A DNA stretch of 16,071 bases from Euperipatoides rowelli. Its lineage: Eukaryota > Onychophora > Udeonychophora > Euonychophora > Peripatopsidae. This document shows, piece by piece, positions 9,575 to 16,071 of the stretch. Positions within the stretch are counted from its first letter, which is position 1; each line of letters opens with the position of its first letter. The notes under the pieces were generated by a model. The model did no database searches, had not been told where the DNA came from, and saw nothing but the letters and a program-made list of their open reading frames with translations. The position numbers were made by a program, and so were the translations under genes. Where the stretch lies: NCBI GenBank assembly GCA_003024985.2, contig PXIH01S0008872.1; one strand, given 5' to 3'.

Positions 9575-9690
9575 AAACCAAAATTTATAATGGTTTGGTC
9601 CAGGTTTTCCATTTTTATAAAATAATGGTTCAGTTCAAACTGATTTCTCCATCAAGAAACCGTTCGAACCAGTCAAAATTATTTTTTTAG
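9575..9690. repeat. Degenerate GGTTTGG/GGTTCGAAC-type repeat cluster
   Basis: Within about 115 bases the words CAAACCA, TGGTTTGGTCC, GGTTCAGTTC, AAACCGTTCGAACC and CAGTC occur on both strands. They include the hairpin-capable pair CAAACCA...TGGTTTG. The pattern resembles the decayed terminal or subterminal motif of a short DNA transposon, but no boundary can be drawn. Its position between the palindrome and the first RTE remnant suggests it is part of the same transposon-dense zone. Confidence 0.3.
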
Positions 9691-9801
9691 AACTATTTAA
9701 AATGATTTTTTTTTTTAAAAAATGATTGAATTTAATATATACCTACATACTTGTAATGAATAAGGTTAGGAATGGCAAAGTCTGCATTTTGTAAAGAAAA
9801 A

Positions 9802-10350
9802 AAACTTTAAAGAAGAATCGTTAACAAACATTTAAAGTTGAAAAAGTTCTTCATTTTTCTTATTTTGGTGTGAGACTTGGACTTTAACCAAAGACTTGGA
9901 AAAAAAGATCAATGCTTTTGATATCTGGTGTGCTAGATGAATGTTGAAAATAAAATGACAGGTTTGATAAGAAATAAAGAAGTGTGGAAAGATGGTGAAA
10001 TGGTTCTGGCTTTTGGATGAAGTAAGGAAGAGGAAATGAAAATATGTTGGGTATGTCTAGAGAAGATCCGCAGGAATTAGACTACTAACATCACTAATTG
10101 AAGGATGGACAGAAAAGAAAAAGAAGAGAATGGCTGGATGATCTTAAGAACTGGGCTAACATCTGAAAATTTTCTATATTAAAAATTGCTCCAAGATAAA
10201 AATCTTTGGCGATCCATGAGCGTGAACCTCCGCCTCGGAGAACGCACCCAATGATGATGATGAATGAAGTTTTAAAACAAGTAGCTACAGTATATTAAAT
10301 TTTTCCAATGTTTTCCCTTATATTTTCTAATAAAAAATTTAAAGATTTAA
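9802..10350 (+). mobile_element. RTE-type LINE 3' end, copy A (decayed, + strand)
   Basis: This is the tail of a reverse-transcriptase polyprotein plus 3' sequence. In pieces it reads ETWTLTKDLEKKINAF, LLDEVRKRK, SAGIRL and IEGWTEKKK, the typical C-terminal tail of RTE-class LINEs. It has in-frame stops (for example after DIWCAR) and a deletion of about 16 bases relative to copy B. The deletion falls between two AAGAAGAG words and removes the GRPRR region. A short TGATGATGATGA tail, usual for this class, lies at 10251-10261. Similarity to copy B continues for about 90 bases past it, which is unusual. It carries only the last few hundred bases of an element, consistent with 5' truncation. Confidence 0.8.
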
Positions 10351-10375
10351 CCATAAATCAAATGATCATCTCATG

Positions 10376-10525
10376 CAGGGCCGTAGCTAGGATGAAATGT
10401 AAGATAGGGCATTGTAAATATAAGACAAGATAACGTAAATTTCAAGCCAAGTTGGGTTTGATAAGCTTTTTTATGGTAACTTTTTTAAAGGTAGGGCAAA
10501 GCCCCCTCCTTGAGCTAAGGCCCTG
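10376..10525. mobile_element. hAT MITE, 150 bases, with perfect 8-base target-site duplication
   Basis: The left end is CAGGGCCGTAGCTAGG and the right end on the other strand is CAGGGCCTTAGCTCAAGG, forming terminal inverted repeats. The octamer ATCTCATG directly flanks both sides (10368-10375 and 10526-10533) without mismatch. Eight-base duplications and CAGGG ends define hAT-superfamily insertions. The interior is too short to code and contains GGGCAAAGCCCCC near the right end, also seen in mobile elements with GGCCGTAGCTAGG ends. Mobilisation would need a transposase supplied from elsewhere. The intact duplication indicates a fairly recent insertion compared with the neighbouring LINEs. Confidence 0.92.
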
Positions 10526-10584
10526 ATCTCATGTGCCACAAATACTTCCACACAAAAGTGCACTTTGTGCAAATTCCTTAAGAT

Positions 10585-10830
10585 TTGGCAATGAAAAATA
10601 TTTTTCAAATTTTTGTACCGCTAATCTGTGTTATACCCATATCTTCATTATTCAATCTTATGTATTTTAATATTCATCATCCACGTTGGAAATTTAATTC
10701 AAAAGACTTAAAAATATTCAGATTTGCAAGAAGTGATACTATTAATGAATCTGTTAAATATCTCCTAAAAGAACTTAAAATATACAAGATTTTAATCCTA
10801 AAAGAGGAACATGTGCCGAGGATTATGTAA
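10585..10830 (+). pseudogene. Unrecognised 81-codon frame at the LINE 5' side
   Basis: The frame starts at an ATG and encodes a peptide with a hydrophobic N-terminal part (about residues 6-30, including FVPLICVIPISSLFNL) and a lysine-rich remainder. It overlaps the next frame (10811-11014) at its 3' end. I recognise no family. Its placement just before the endonuclease suggests it is 5' LINE sequence or a remnant of a first ORF. It could also be chance, since the codon content is like the surrounding AT-rich DNA. Confidence 0.25.
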
Positions 10831-11580
10831 TAACAATGTCTCTTCGAGTATTAAATTGATTACCTCCATAAGGAAGTTTAACACTAATAAATTGATGCAA
10901 TTTTCAAGGGAAAAATATAAGGGTTATAGTAAACCAGTGGAAATGATTCCAGAATACAAACTACCACACATTTTATATACAAACGTCAGATCTGTTTACA
11001 ATAAGTTTGGATAACTTGAGGTCTATATATAGCGTAGGAAAGACCTCAATTGGTATTGACGGAGATGTGGATAAGGCCTAGTGAAGTTGATTCTTTCGAA
11101 CTGGCTGGTTTTAAGAGCTTTCACTACTTGAGGAATAGTGTTGATAAAAAGTACGGAGGAAGAGTTTCCATATATATTAATGAAAATTATTCTGTTTTCT
11201 CCTCGACAATTTCGGAGCTGGAAAACATTGAAGCGGTAACGCTAATATTCAGATCGAACTTTCAGCCCAAAGAAATTCTAATATTCGCCATTCTAGCTAT
11301 CTATTTTCCCCCTAATAGCTCACTTGAAAAAGAGTACGTTAAATTCATATCTAATGAAATTGATAAAATTTTAACGATGAATTCGTTGACTTCAATATTT
11401 CTGTTGGGAGACTTTAATAACTTAAATATCAAATGTATTCCGATTCTATCCCAGTTTAAGCAAATAATAAAAAACCCACTAGATTAAATAACTTATGGGA
11501 TTTATGTTTTTATAAGGGCCCTTTGTCTTATAAATCTGAAGTTAATGCCCCGATCTCCACTTCTGACGACAATCTGGCAA
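10811..11580 (+). pseudogene. LINE endonuclease domain, broken
   Basis: Endonuclease motifs are spread over three frames. ILYTNVRSVYNKF (about 10970-11011) is the N-terminal Asn-containing motif. After a stop and frame change, LVLTEMWI (11050-) corresponds to the usual TETW motif with catalytic Glu. GGRVSIYINENY, AIYFPPNSS and FLLGDFNN (about 11396-11425, catalytic Asp-Asn) follow in the 11050-11487 frame. The last motif, normally Ser-Asp-His, appears in a third frame as TSDDN with the codons at 11562-11570. The catalytic His position is therefore Asp in this copy, consistent with loss of function besides the broken frames. Confidence 0.8.
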
Positions 11581-11639
11581 AAATTTTCACGATTAAAGTT
11601 CTATAAAAAAAGGAAAAACTAGAACAATGAATTTAGGTC

Positions 11640-12115
11640 CAAAACTAGGTTGAACTATAGAGATTTTGGAGCTGCCATCTCTTCATTTGATTGGATCTAC
11701 CTTTACAACTGTGACAATATTAATCAAGCTACTAAATGTTTTAATGATGTATGATCATTTTTTCTCAGTCAGAACTAAAGTAGTTAAATTGGATGAAAAT
11801 CGATGGATGAATAAAGAAATTGAATTGCTGATTAAAGCTAAAAATGTGGCCTTTAAAAACAATAACCTAATTGAAGCATCGAGACTTTTGATAAATGTAA
11901 AATCCCTCATTAGAAAAGCTAAAACTAAAGTGTATGAAAAGCAAAGAAATAGATTAAGTTATTGTTCCAAGGATTATTATGATTTGATAAAAAAAATTAC
12001 TGCATTCAAACCAAAAAGTAAAAAATCAATTTGTTTCCCAGGCCAATCTCCAGATCAATCAACTTCTGATATTTGTGACTACTTCAAGAAGTTAGCTAAC
12101 ACATTTTAACCATTG
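11640..12115 (+). pseudogene. LINE linker between endonuclease and reverse transcriptase
   Basis: This region joins the two catalytic domains. An early part reads DWIYLYNCDNINQATKCF (about 11689-11742). A one-base shift leads to YDHFFSVRTKVV and then RWMNKEIELLIKAKNVAFKN, the usual W.....I..LI..KN..F pattern that precedes the reverse transcriptase. The 147-codon frame 11666-12109 covers most of this, but its first third is out of frame with the element. The end, SDICDYFKKLANTF, matches the pre-RT segment where the template-directed domain begins. Confidence 0.75.
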
Positions 12116-12159
12116 ATTAATATAGATCAATCGTGCTCTCTTGCTGAGGAAATCTCTCC

Positions 12160-12990
12160 TGTCAATTATATTTGGGTCCTTAATCAACTGCAGTCAATTC
12201 CTCCTGCACCTATGGAGTGCCCAACTTTATACTAAAAGAATACACTCCTTAACTATGTTTACCGATCTCTCATTTGATCAATTTATAATTGAAGCAAGAG
12301 ATAATGCCTGATACATGGAAAACAGCGTTCCTGATACCTATTCCAAAATATAAATTACCAATCAACCCAAGTCAAATAAGACATAATGCTGTCCATCGCC
12401 AAAATCTGCGAAAAATGTATTATGAGTTTGATAATAAGTAAGGTTAAAGTGGCAACTGACTGCAATTAGTTTGGGGCTTTTCCCAATCGATCAACGGTTG
12501 ATTATATGACATTGTATCTCAATTCAATACTTGAAACCCTTGATACTCCAAATTCAAAGTTATATCTGTGATCACTGATTTTAACAATGTTTTCATGGAG
12601 AATTTTTCCCAATTGAATTTCCCAGCAAGCATTTTGAACTGGTTTTACTCCTATCTTAGTGGAAGGACACAGGTGATAAGAAATCCAGAATCTGGATTAA
12701 TTAAATCTGTGCTAACGGAGTCCCGCAGGGCTCGGTTCTGGGCGGCCTAATTTTTATAGTTACTACTAACTTAATTGCCAATAATATTGATCAACACTTC
12801 AAATTTATTGATGACATTTCACTTACGATATCTGGAAACTCTGAGAATATAGAAAATAAAACACAAGATGCAGTTAACAAATCAACTATAAATTCAAAGA
12901 AATGTAATGTGTCTATAAATCCTGCAAAGTCATGCATAATGATTCATGACTTTTCCAAATTGAAAGGTGATTGTGTAATTAAATGAACGA
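12160..12990 (+). pseudogene. LINE reverse transcriptase domain, broken
   Basis: Seen in order across frames: LNQLQSIPPAP then YGVPNFILKEYTP (the usual GPDGIP...LK region), PDTWKTAFLIPIPK (12308-), and RPIMLSIAKICEK. VITDFNNVF follows, with the first catalytic Asp codon at 12577-12579, then FYSYLSGRTQVI (12649-), NGVPQGSVLGG (12714-) and KFIDDISLTI. In the last, the Asp pair of the YxDD-type box is at 12810-12815. Frameshifts occur near 12200-12300, 12380, 12560 and 12710, and a stop is at 12984. All three catalytic aspartates remain readable although the frame is lost. The piece 12714-12983 is the longest intact run of this domain (90 codons). Confidence 0.85.
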
Positions 12991-13540
12991 CTTAGTCATT
13001 CATACGTCGAGTCATTGTCAAATATTAGGTCTAGAAATTCAGGATAATCTAAAACGGGATTTGCAAATCGATAGCATTATTAAAAATTCATGCAAAAGAT
13101 TTTTCATACTATATATATAATCTCAAAAAATTTAAAGTCAATAACCTAGAAATAAAAAACATCTTTTTATCATTCATCCGTCCCTGTACTGAATATTGTT
13201 CACCTACTTGGTCTAATGCACTTACTCAATCTCAAATAAATTCATTGGCAATGATACAAAAAAGGGCTATAAAAATAATATTGGGCAATGATTACATCTC
13301 ATACTTTGATGCATTAAAAAAATTAAACATCCCGTCACTTGTTGAAAGTAGAGAATTACTTTTCACAAAGTACTCATCATTTTCTACCAGATATGGTCAC
13401 TTTCTTCCTAGAAAAATTAATTAAATATCGAGTCATAAAACCAGATCATCAAATAATTTTTTTAAAAACTATATTAGAACCCAGAGAGATGCTGATTCCA
13501 CAATACCTTGCATCATCAGAGTCCTGAATAATGATAATTA
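12990..13540 (+). pseudogene. LINE C-terminal (thumb and tail) region, broken
   Basis: Readable segments are HTSSHCQILGLEIQDNLK (13002-), then after a stop NNLEIKNIFLSFIRPCTEYC and SPTWSNALTQSQINSL (about 13140-13250), then IQKRAIKIILGNDYISYFDA and LKKLNIPSLVESRELLF. This is the usual I.P.l.Yc...W.......iq..QkRa.kiI...d....L..L.i..L..RR.l arrangement of CR1/Jockey-type LINEs. The last coding piece, RTQRDADSTIPCIIRVLNN, fits the common R....STIP...R.LN ending. A misleading 62-codon frame at 13339-13527 is an out-of-frame shadow of this region. Confidence 0.8.
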
Positions 13541-13804
13541 TTAATCGTAATTGAGTATAGAAAGATTGTTGGTAATCTTTCAATTAACCATGCTTTGATT
13601 TTTTCTTGTTATTTTACAGTACTAAGACTAATTTCTCTTATGTAAATACCTTTTTTGTTCTTTCTTATTGTAAATAGGTCTTCCATCCTTATTAGGGTAA
13701 AAGACTTATATGACCATAATTGTTACTGTTTTGTGATGATTTTGTATATAAAATTCTATTTTGTACCAATATCCTTGATCAGAAAATAAACGCATAATAA
13801 TAAT

Positions 13805-14019
13805 CACTCTCAATATACACTTTTCTATCATGTAAGATGAGGGGGGGGGGGGGTTAAAAGAAAGTATGCTGAATATACAGTATTTTAAAAAAAGTGTAGG
13901 AGAACTATCAGCCTCTCCCATCTCTTCTATTTTAATTTTTTCTTTATTACAATAAATTATTTTGTTGAACCATATTTTTTTTTCTTTCTAATATTTATTT
14001 TTAAAATATTGTAGTTTTA
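13805..14019. other. Spacer between LINE 3' end and inverted RTE copy B
   Basis: This non-coding stretch contains a run of 13 G residues (13841-13853), a TACAGTA word (13876-13882) and AT-rich filler. A 71-codon minus-strand frame (13706-13921) crosses the LINE tail and the G run; the G run reads as a proline string. It is rejected as a gene. It shows no clear similarity to the hAT MITE region that occupies the corresponding inner position next to copy A. Confidence 0.5.
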
Positions 14020-14600
14020 AACCTTGAAATTTTTTATTAGAAAATGCAAGGGAAAACATTAGAAAAATTCAATATAGCTACTTGTTTTAAAACTTCAATA
14101 ATCATCATCATTGGGTACATTCTCCGAGGCGGAGATTCAAATTCATGAATCGCCAAAGATTTCTATCTTGAGATCTTCTTAATATAGAGAATTGTCGGAT
14201 GTTAGCCCAGTCCTTAAGGTCATCCAACCATTCTCTTCTTGGTCTTCCTCTTCTTTTTTCCCTTTCTGTCCAACCCTCAATTGCTGTTACTAGTCTAATT
14301 CCTGCAGATCCTCTCAAAACATGCCCAGCATATTTCCATTTCCTCTTTCTTACTTCATCCAAAAGACTATAACCATCTCCCCATCTTCTCTAAACTTCCT
14401 CATTTCTGATCAAATCTGTCCATTTTATTTTCAACATTCTTCTTGCACANCNGATATCAAAAGCATTGATCTTCTTTTCCAAGTCTTTGGTTAAAGTCCA
14501 AGTCTCNCATCCATATAAGAAAACTGACCAAACATAGCATTTTAAATCTTCAATTTTCAATGTTTGTTAACGTCTTTTCTTAGAAGTTCTTTGTAGCTTT
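14020..14600 (-). mobile_element. RTE-type LINE 3' end, copy B (better preserved, - strand)
   Basis: On the minus strand this reads ETWTLTKDLEKK, a Cys/Trp region obscured by Ns, then MLKIKWTDLIRNEEV. After a break, an 84-codon open frame (14362-14108) begins MDEVRKRKWKYAGHVLRGSA and continues with EGWTEREKRRGRPRREWLDD, DRNLWRFM and NLRLGECTQ. This is the C-terminal tail of RTE-class reverse transcriptases (the RKW.YAGHVLR...GRPR..W.DD signature). The short TGATGATGAT tail lies at 14100-14109. It is inverted relative to copy A. Three single Ns (14450, 14452, 14507) fall here, probably from ambiguous consensus among repeat copies. Only the last part of the element is present, so it is 5'-truncated and inactive. 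Confidence 0.88.
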
Positions 14601-15645
14601 TAAAATGTCATTAGTGTAAAATAATCATGATAAGATAAGAAGTTGCAGGCTCATAAGTTAATCGCACTACTGAACACATTTATTAAGTTATAACCTATTT
14701 AATTTTTTTATGTGGAAAAAATTTGGAACTTCAAAAAAATAAAGCATATATTATAATTTTTATATAGGAAGTGTTAATTTCTGCCTAGGTTTATGTAAGC
14801 TAAAGCTAATGAAACTGTTGGTTTAGAGAATCCTTTTAATTTTGTTTGGGGATTACATTTAACATTTTCTGCTGCCTAGTTGCAATTGGCCCTGCTGCTC
14901 CTTAAATCTTTTTTTTTCCTTCTTATTCATTTCTCTCTTAGTCCTGCCCTTATTCTCATTTCTTTTTCATCTCTATCATTTTATTATTATATTATTTTCT
15001 CTCAGTTATTTGAGTTAATATTTGCTGAATACTTGCATTAAGGACTACCGGTATATCAATTTTACTAGAGAGTTCTTAGCATTTCTTGGGGCTTGTCCAT
15101 GGATAACTACAAAATAAATTAATAATAATAACAATGGTTAAAATCAATTGGAAACAAATTTTATTTGGCATTGGTATACTTATGATCATTAAGGGCACAG
15201 TTATTTTAATCCTTTTTTGTTTATATTATTAGTTTTCATTTTTATGATTGAAGTTTGCATGGAGGAATCTATCTTTGCAAAAGATTTGCATGGCATTGTT
15301 TTCTGGAATATTGGGCTTACAAGCCATTGAATGCCTAAAGAATTTTGTTAGTACTGAATCTAGAATAAATTATGATGTTCATTTTTGGCTTATTGAGTCA
15401 TAAGTTAAGTTTATAGGAATGCATTATTTATACAAAGGTGTTCTAGTTGTTATTTTTTATGTCTTGTTTTTCCTATACATGTACATTCATTGTCTTTCCT
15501 TACACTAATATACTTTTACAAAATAAAATTACATGTATACAAAAACCAACAGAATATTCTATTGCAAAGCTTTTTTCTTTCTATTTCTTTCAACATATAC
15601 AGTACATATTTACCTTTTTATTCAAATGTTTGTTGTTTATTTTGT

Positions 15646-15687
15646 GTATGTATGTGTATATATATATATATGTATATATACAGTATA
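15646..15687. repeat. TA/TG microsatellite
   Basis: Alternating TATGTATGTG then TATATATATA repeats form a simple-sequence tract of about 40 bases, ending in the TACAGTA word at 15679-15685. Such tracts vary in length between individuals and are prone to slippage. No other function is suggested. Confidence 0.85.
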
Positions 15688-15774
15688 TGGCATTCAATGG
15701 GGCTGTATGCAATATGTCTTTTGCATTTCTGCTTTATTTTTCTTGTTTTCTTTTGGTTGTAATCATTTCAGATA

Positions 15775-15844
15775 AAAATGTTCGCATTATTTTCGGATTA
15801 AATATATTTAAAATGTTTGCATTATTTTTGGTTTAAATATATTA
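15775..15844. repeat. 35-base tandem repeat, two copies
   Basis: The unit AAAATGTTCGCATTATTTTC... (15775-15809) is followed directly by AAAATGTTTGCATTATTTTT... (15810-15844), with only a few mismatches. A weaker third unit (AAAACTTTCGAAAATTATTT) may follow. The copies are clean enough to indicate a fairly recent local duplication. Confidence 0.75.
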
Positions 15845-16071
15845 AAACTTTCGAAAATTATTTCTCATTTAAAAATTACAGTACATTCTGTAATATAAAT
15901 TATATCTAATAAATGGTAATGTTTGTATTTACTATAATACGTAGCTATATTAACTTTTTTTTTCTGTCTTTTTATTTTTTATTTTTAGATGCTTTTTTTA
16001 ATATTATGACTGAAACATGATACTAATAATGGGCCAAATACAGTAAAAGATTTTAATTGACTTTTTGATCA

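Larger units (their letters stand above)
10590..13804 (+). mobile_element. CR1/Jockey-superfamily non-LTR retrotransposon (LINE), frameshifted
   Basis: The element encoded an apurinic-type endonuclease and a reverse transcriptase that would copy its RNA at a nicked target. Domains appear in the right order on the + strand: endonuclease (about 10955-11580), linker (11640-12115), reverse transcriptase (12160-12990) and C-terminal thumb/tail (12990-13530). An AT-rich 3' UTR follows, with AATAAA at 13785-13790 and an ATA-repeat end at 13794-13804. At least seven frameshifts or stops break it, so it is a fossil. The 5' boundary is uncertain. It may include the 81-codon frame at 10585-10830, whose product I do not recognise. 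It lies inside the Cav2 intron in the same orientation as that gene. The C-terminal pattern suggests the Daphne/Crack/CR1 side of the superfamily, but I cannot place the clade. Confidence 0.85.
14601..16071 (+). other. Cav2 intron, last part: low complexity, no gene recognised
   Basis: AT-rich intronic DNA. Notable parts are a TA microsatellite at about 15646-15687 interrupted by TG steps, and a 35-base tandem repeat (listed separately). Overlapping Phe/Tyr/Ile-rich open frames (15447-15836, 15490-15762, 15533-15775) cross the TA microsatellite and are typical chance frames in such sequence, with no domain, splice context or codon bias to support them. A T-rich tract before TTTTTAG at about 15983-15989 could be a 3' splice site, but the following codons contain no recognisable Cav2 sequence. 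Confidence 0.45.

Noticed and set aside
12568-12750. 60-codon frame as a separate gene
   Set aside because: It is one segment of the LINE reverse transcriptase and its last residues are out of frame with the GVPQGS motif.
13706-13921. 71-codon minus-strand frame with a proline string
   Set aside because: The prolines come from the G13 run and the rest is antisense to the LINE 3' UTR.
15447-15836. 129-codon + strand open frame, the second longest plus-strand frame in the window
   Set aside because: It is Phe/Tyr/Ile-rich, crosses a TA microsatellite, overlaps two other frames of similar character and has no domain or splice signals; typical of AT-rich chance ORFs.
1-16071. Novel multi-gene system, CRISPR array or operon
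   Set aside because: No adjacent intact genes, no regularly spaced repeats with unique spacers, and all recognisable coding remnants outside the Cav2 exon are transposon-derived.

Overview
The window is AT-rich eukaryotic DNA (roughly three quarters A+T by eye) made almost entirely of intron and transposon remnants. I found no rRNA, tRNA, CRISPR array or operon-like gene packing. The one host-gene segment I can defend is a 104-base exon on the + strand (779-882). It encodes the calmodulin-binding IQ motif of a Cav2-type voltage-gated calcium channel alpha-1 subunit (the cacophony / CACNA1A-B-E group). It has a polypyrimidine tract and AG acceptor before it and a consensus GTAAGT donor after it. 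No further Cav2 exon is convincing, so most of 883-16071 is probably one very long intron. The exact protein family, long repeat-filled introns, LINE types and short words such as TACTGTA and TAGGCTA suggest an invertebrate with a large genome, most likely an arthropod. This placement is inference; I cannot name the species.

Layout: 1-778 is upstream intron holding a hAT-like miniature element (77-388). 779-882 is the Cav2 exon. 883-2450 is plain AT-rich intron. 2450-3045 is an old tandem duplication with a period of about 300 bases whose two copies share a protein-like reading on the minus strand. 4975-5335 is an inverted-repeat (foldback) element. 5345-8165 is mostly featureless apart from a speculative 15-base microexon (6419-6433). 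8170-8361 holds a Tigger/pogo-like end and an exact 48-base duplication containing an N. 8675-9560 is a long, diverged palindrome.

From 9800 to 14600 is a nested transposon block. Two RTE-type LINE 3' ends lie in opposite orientation (9802-10350 on +, 14020-14600 on -). Between them lie a 150-base hAT MITE with a perfect 8-base target-site duplication (10376-10525) and a frameshifted endonuclease/reverse-transcriptase LINE of the CR1/Jockey superfamily (about 10590-13804). The two inverted copies remain similar for some 90 bases past the usual end of the LINE, which suggests either an inverted segmental duplication or a longer, undescribed repeat unit. 14600-16071 is low-complexity intron with a TA microsatellite and a 35-base tandem repeat.

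Nothing here looks like a working multi-gene system. The points most worth checking are the Cav2 IQ exon and its splice options, the inverted RTE pair, the palindrome at 8.7-9.6 kb, the foldback at 5.0-5.3 kb, and the strong over-use of the heptamer TACTGTA.
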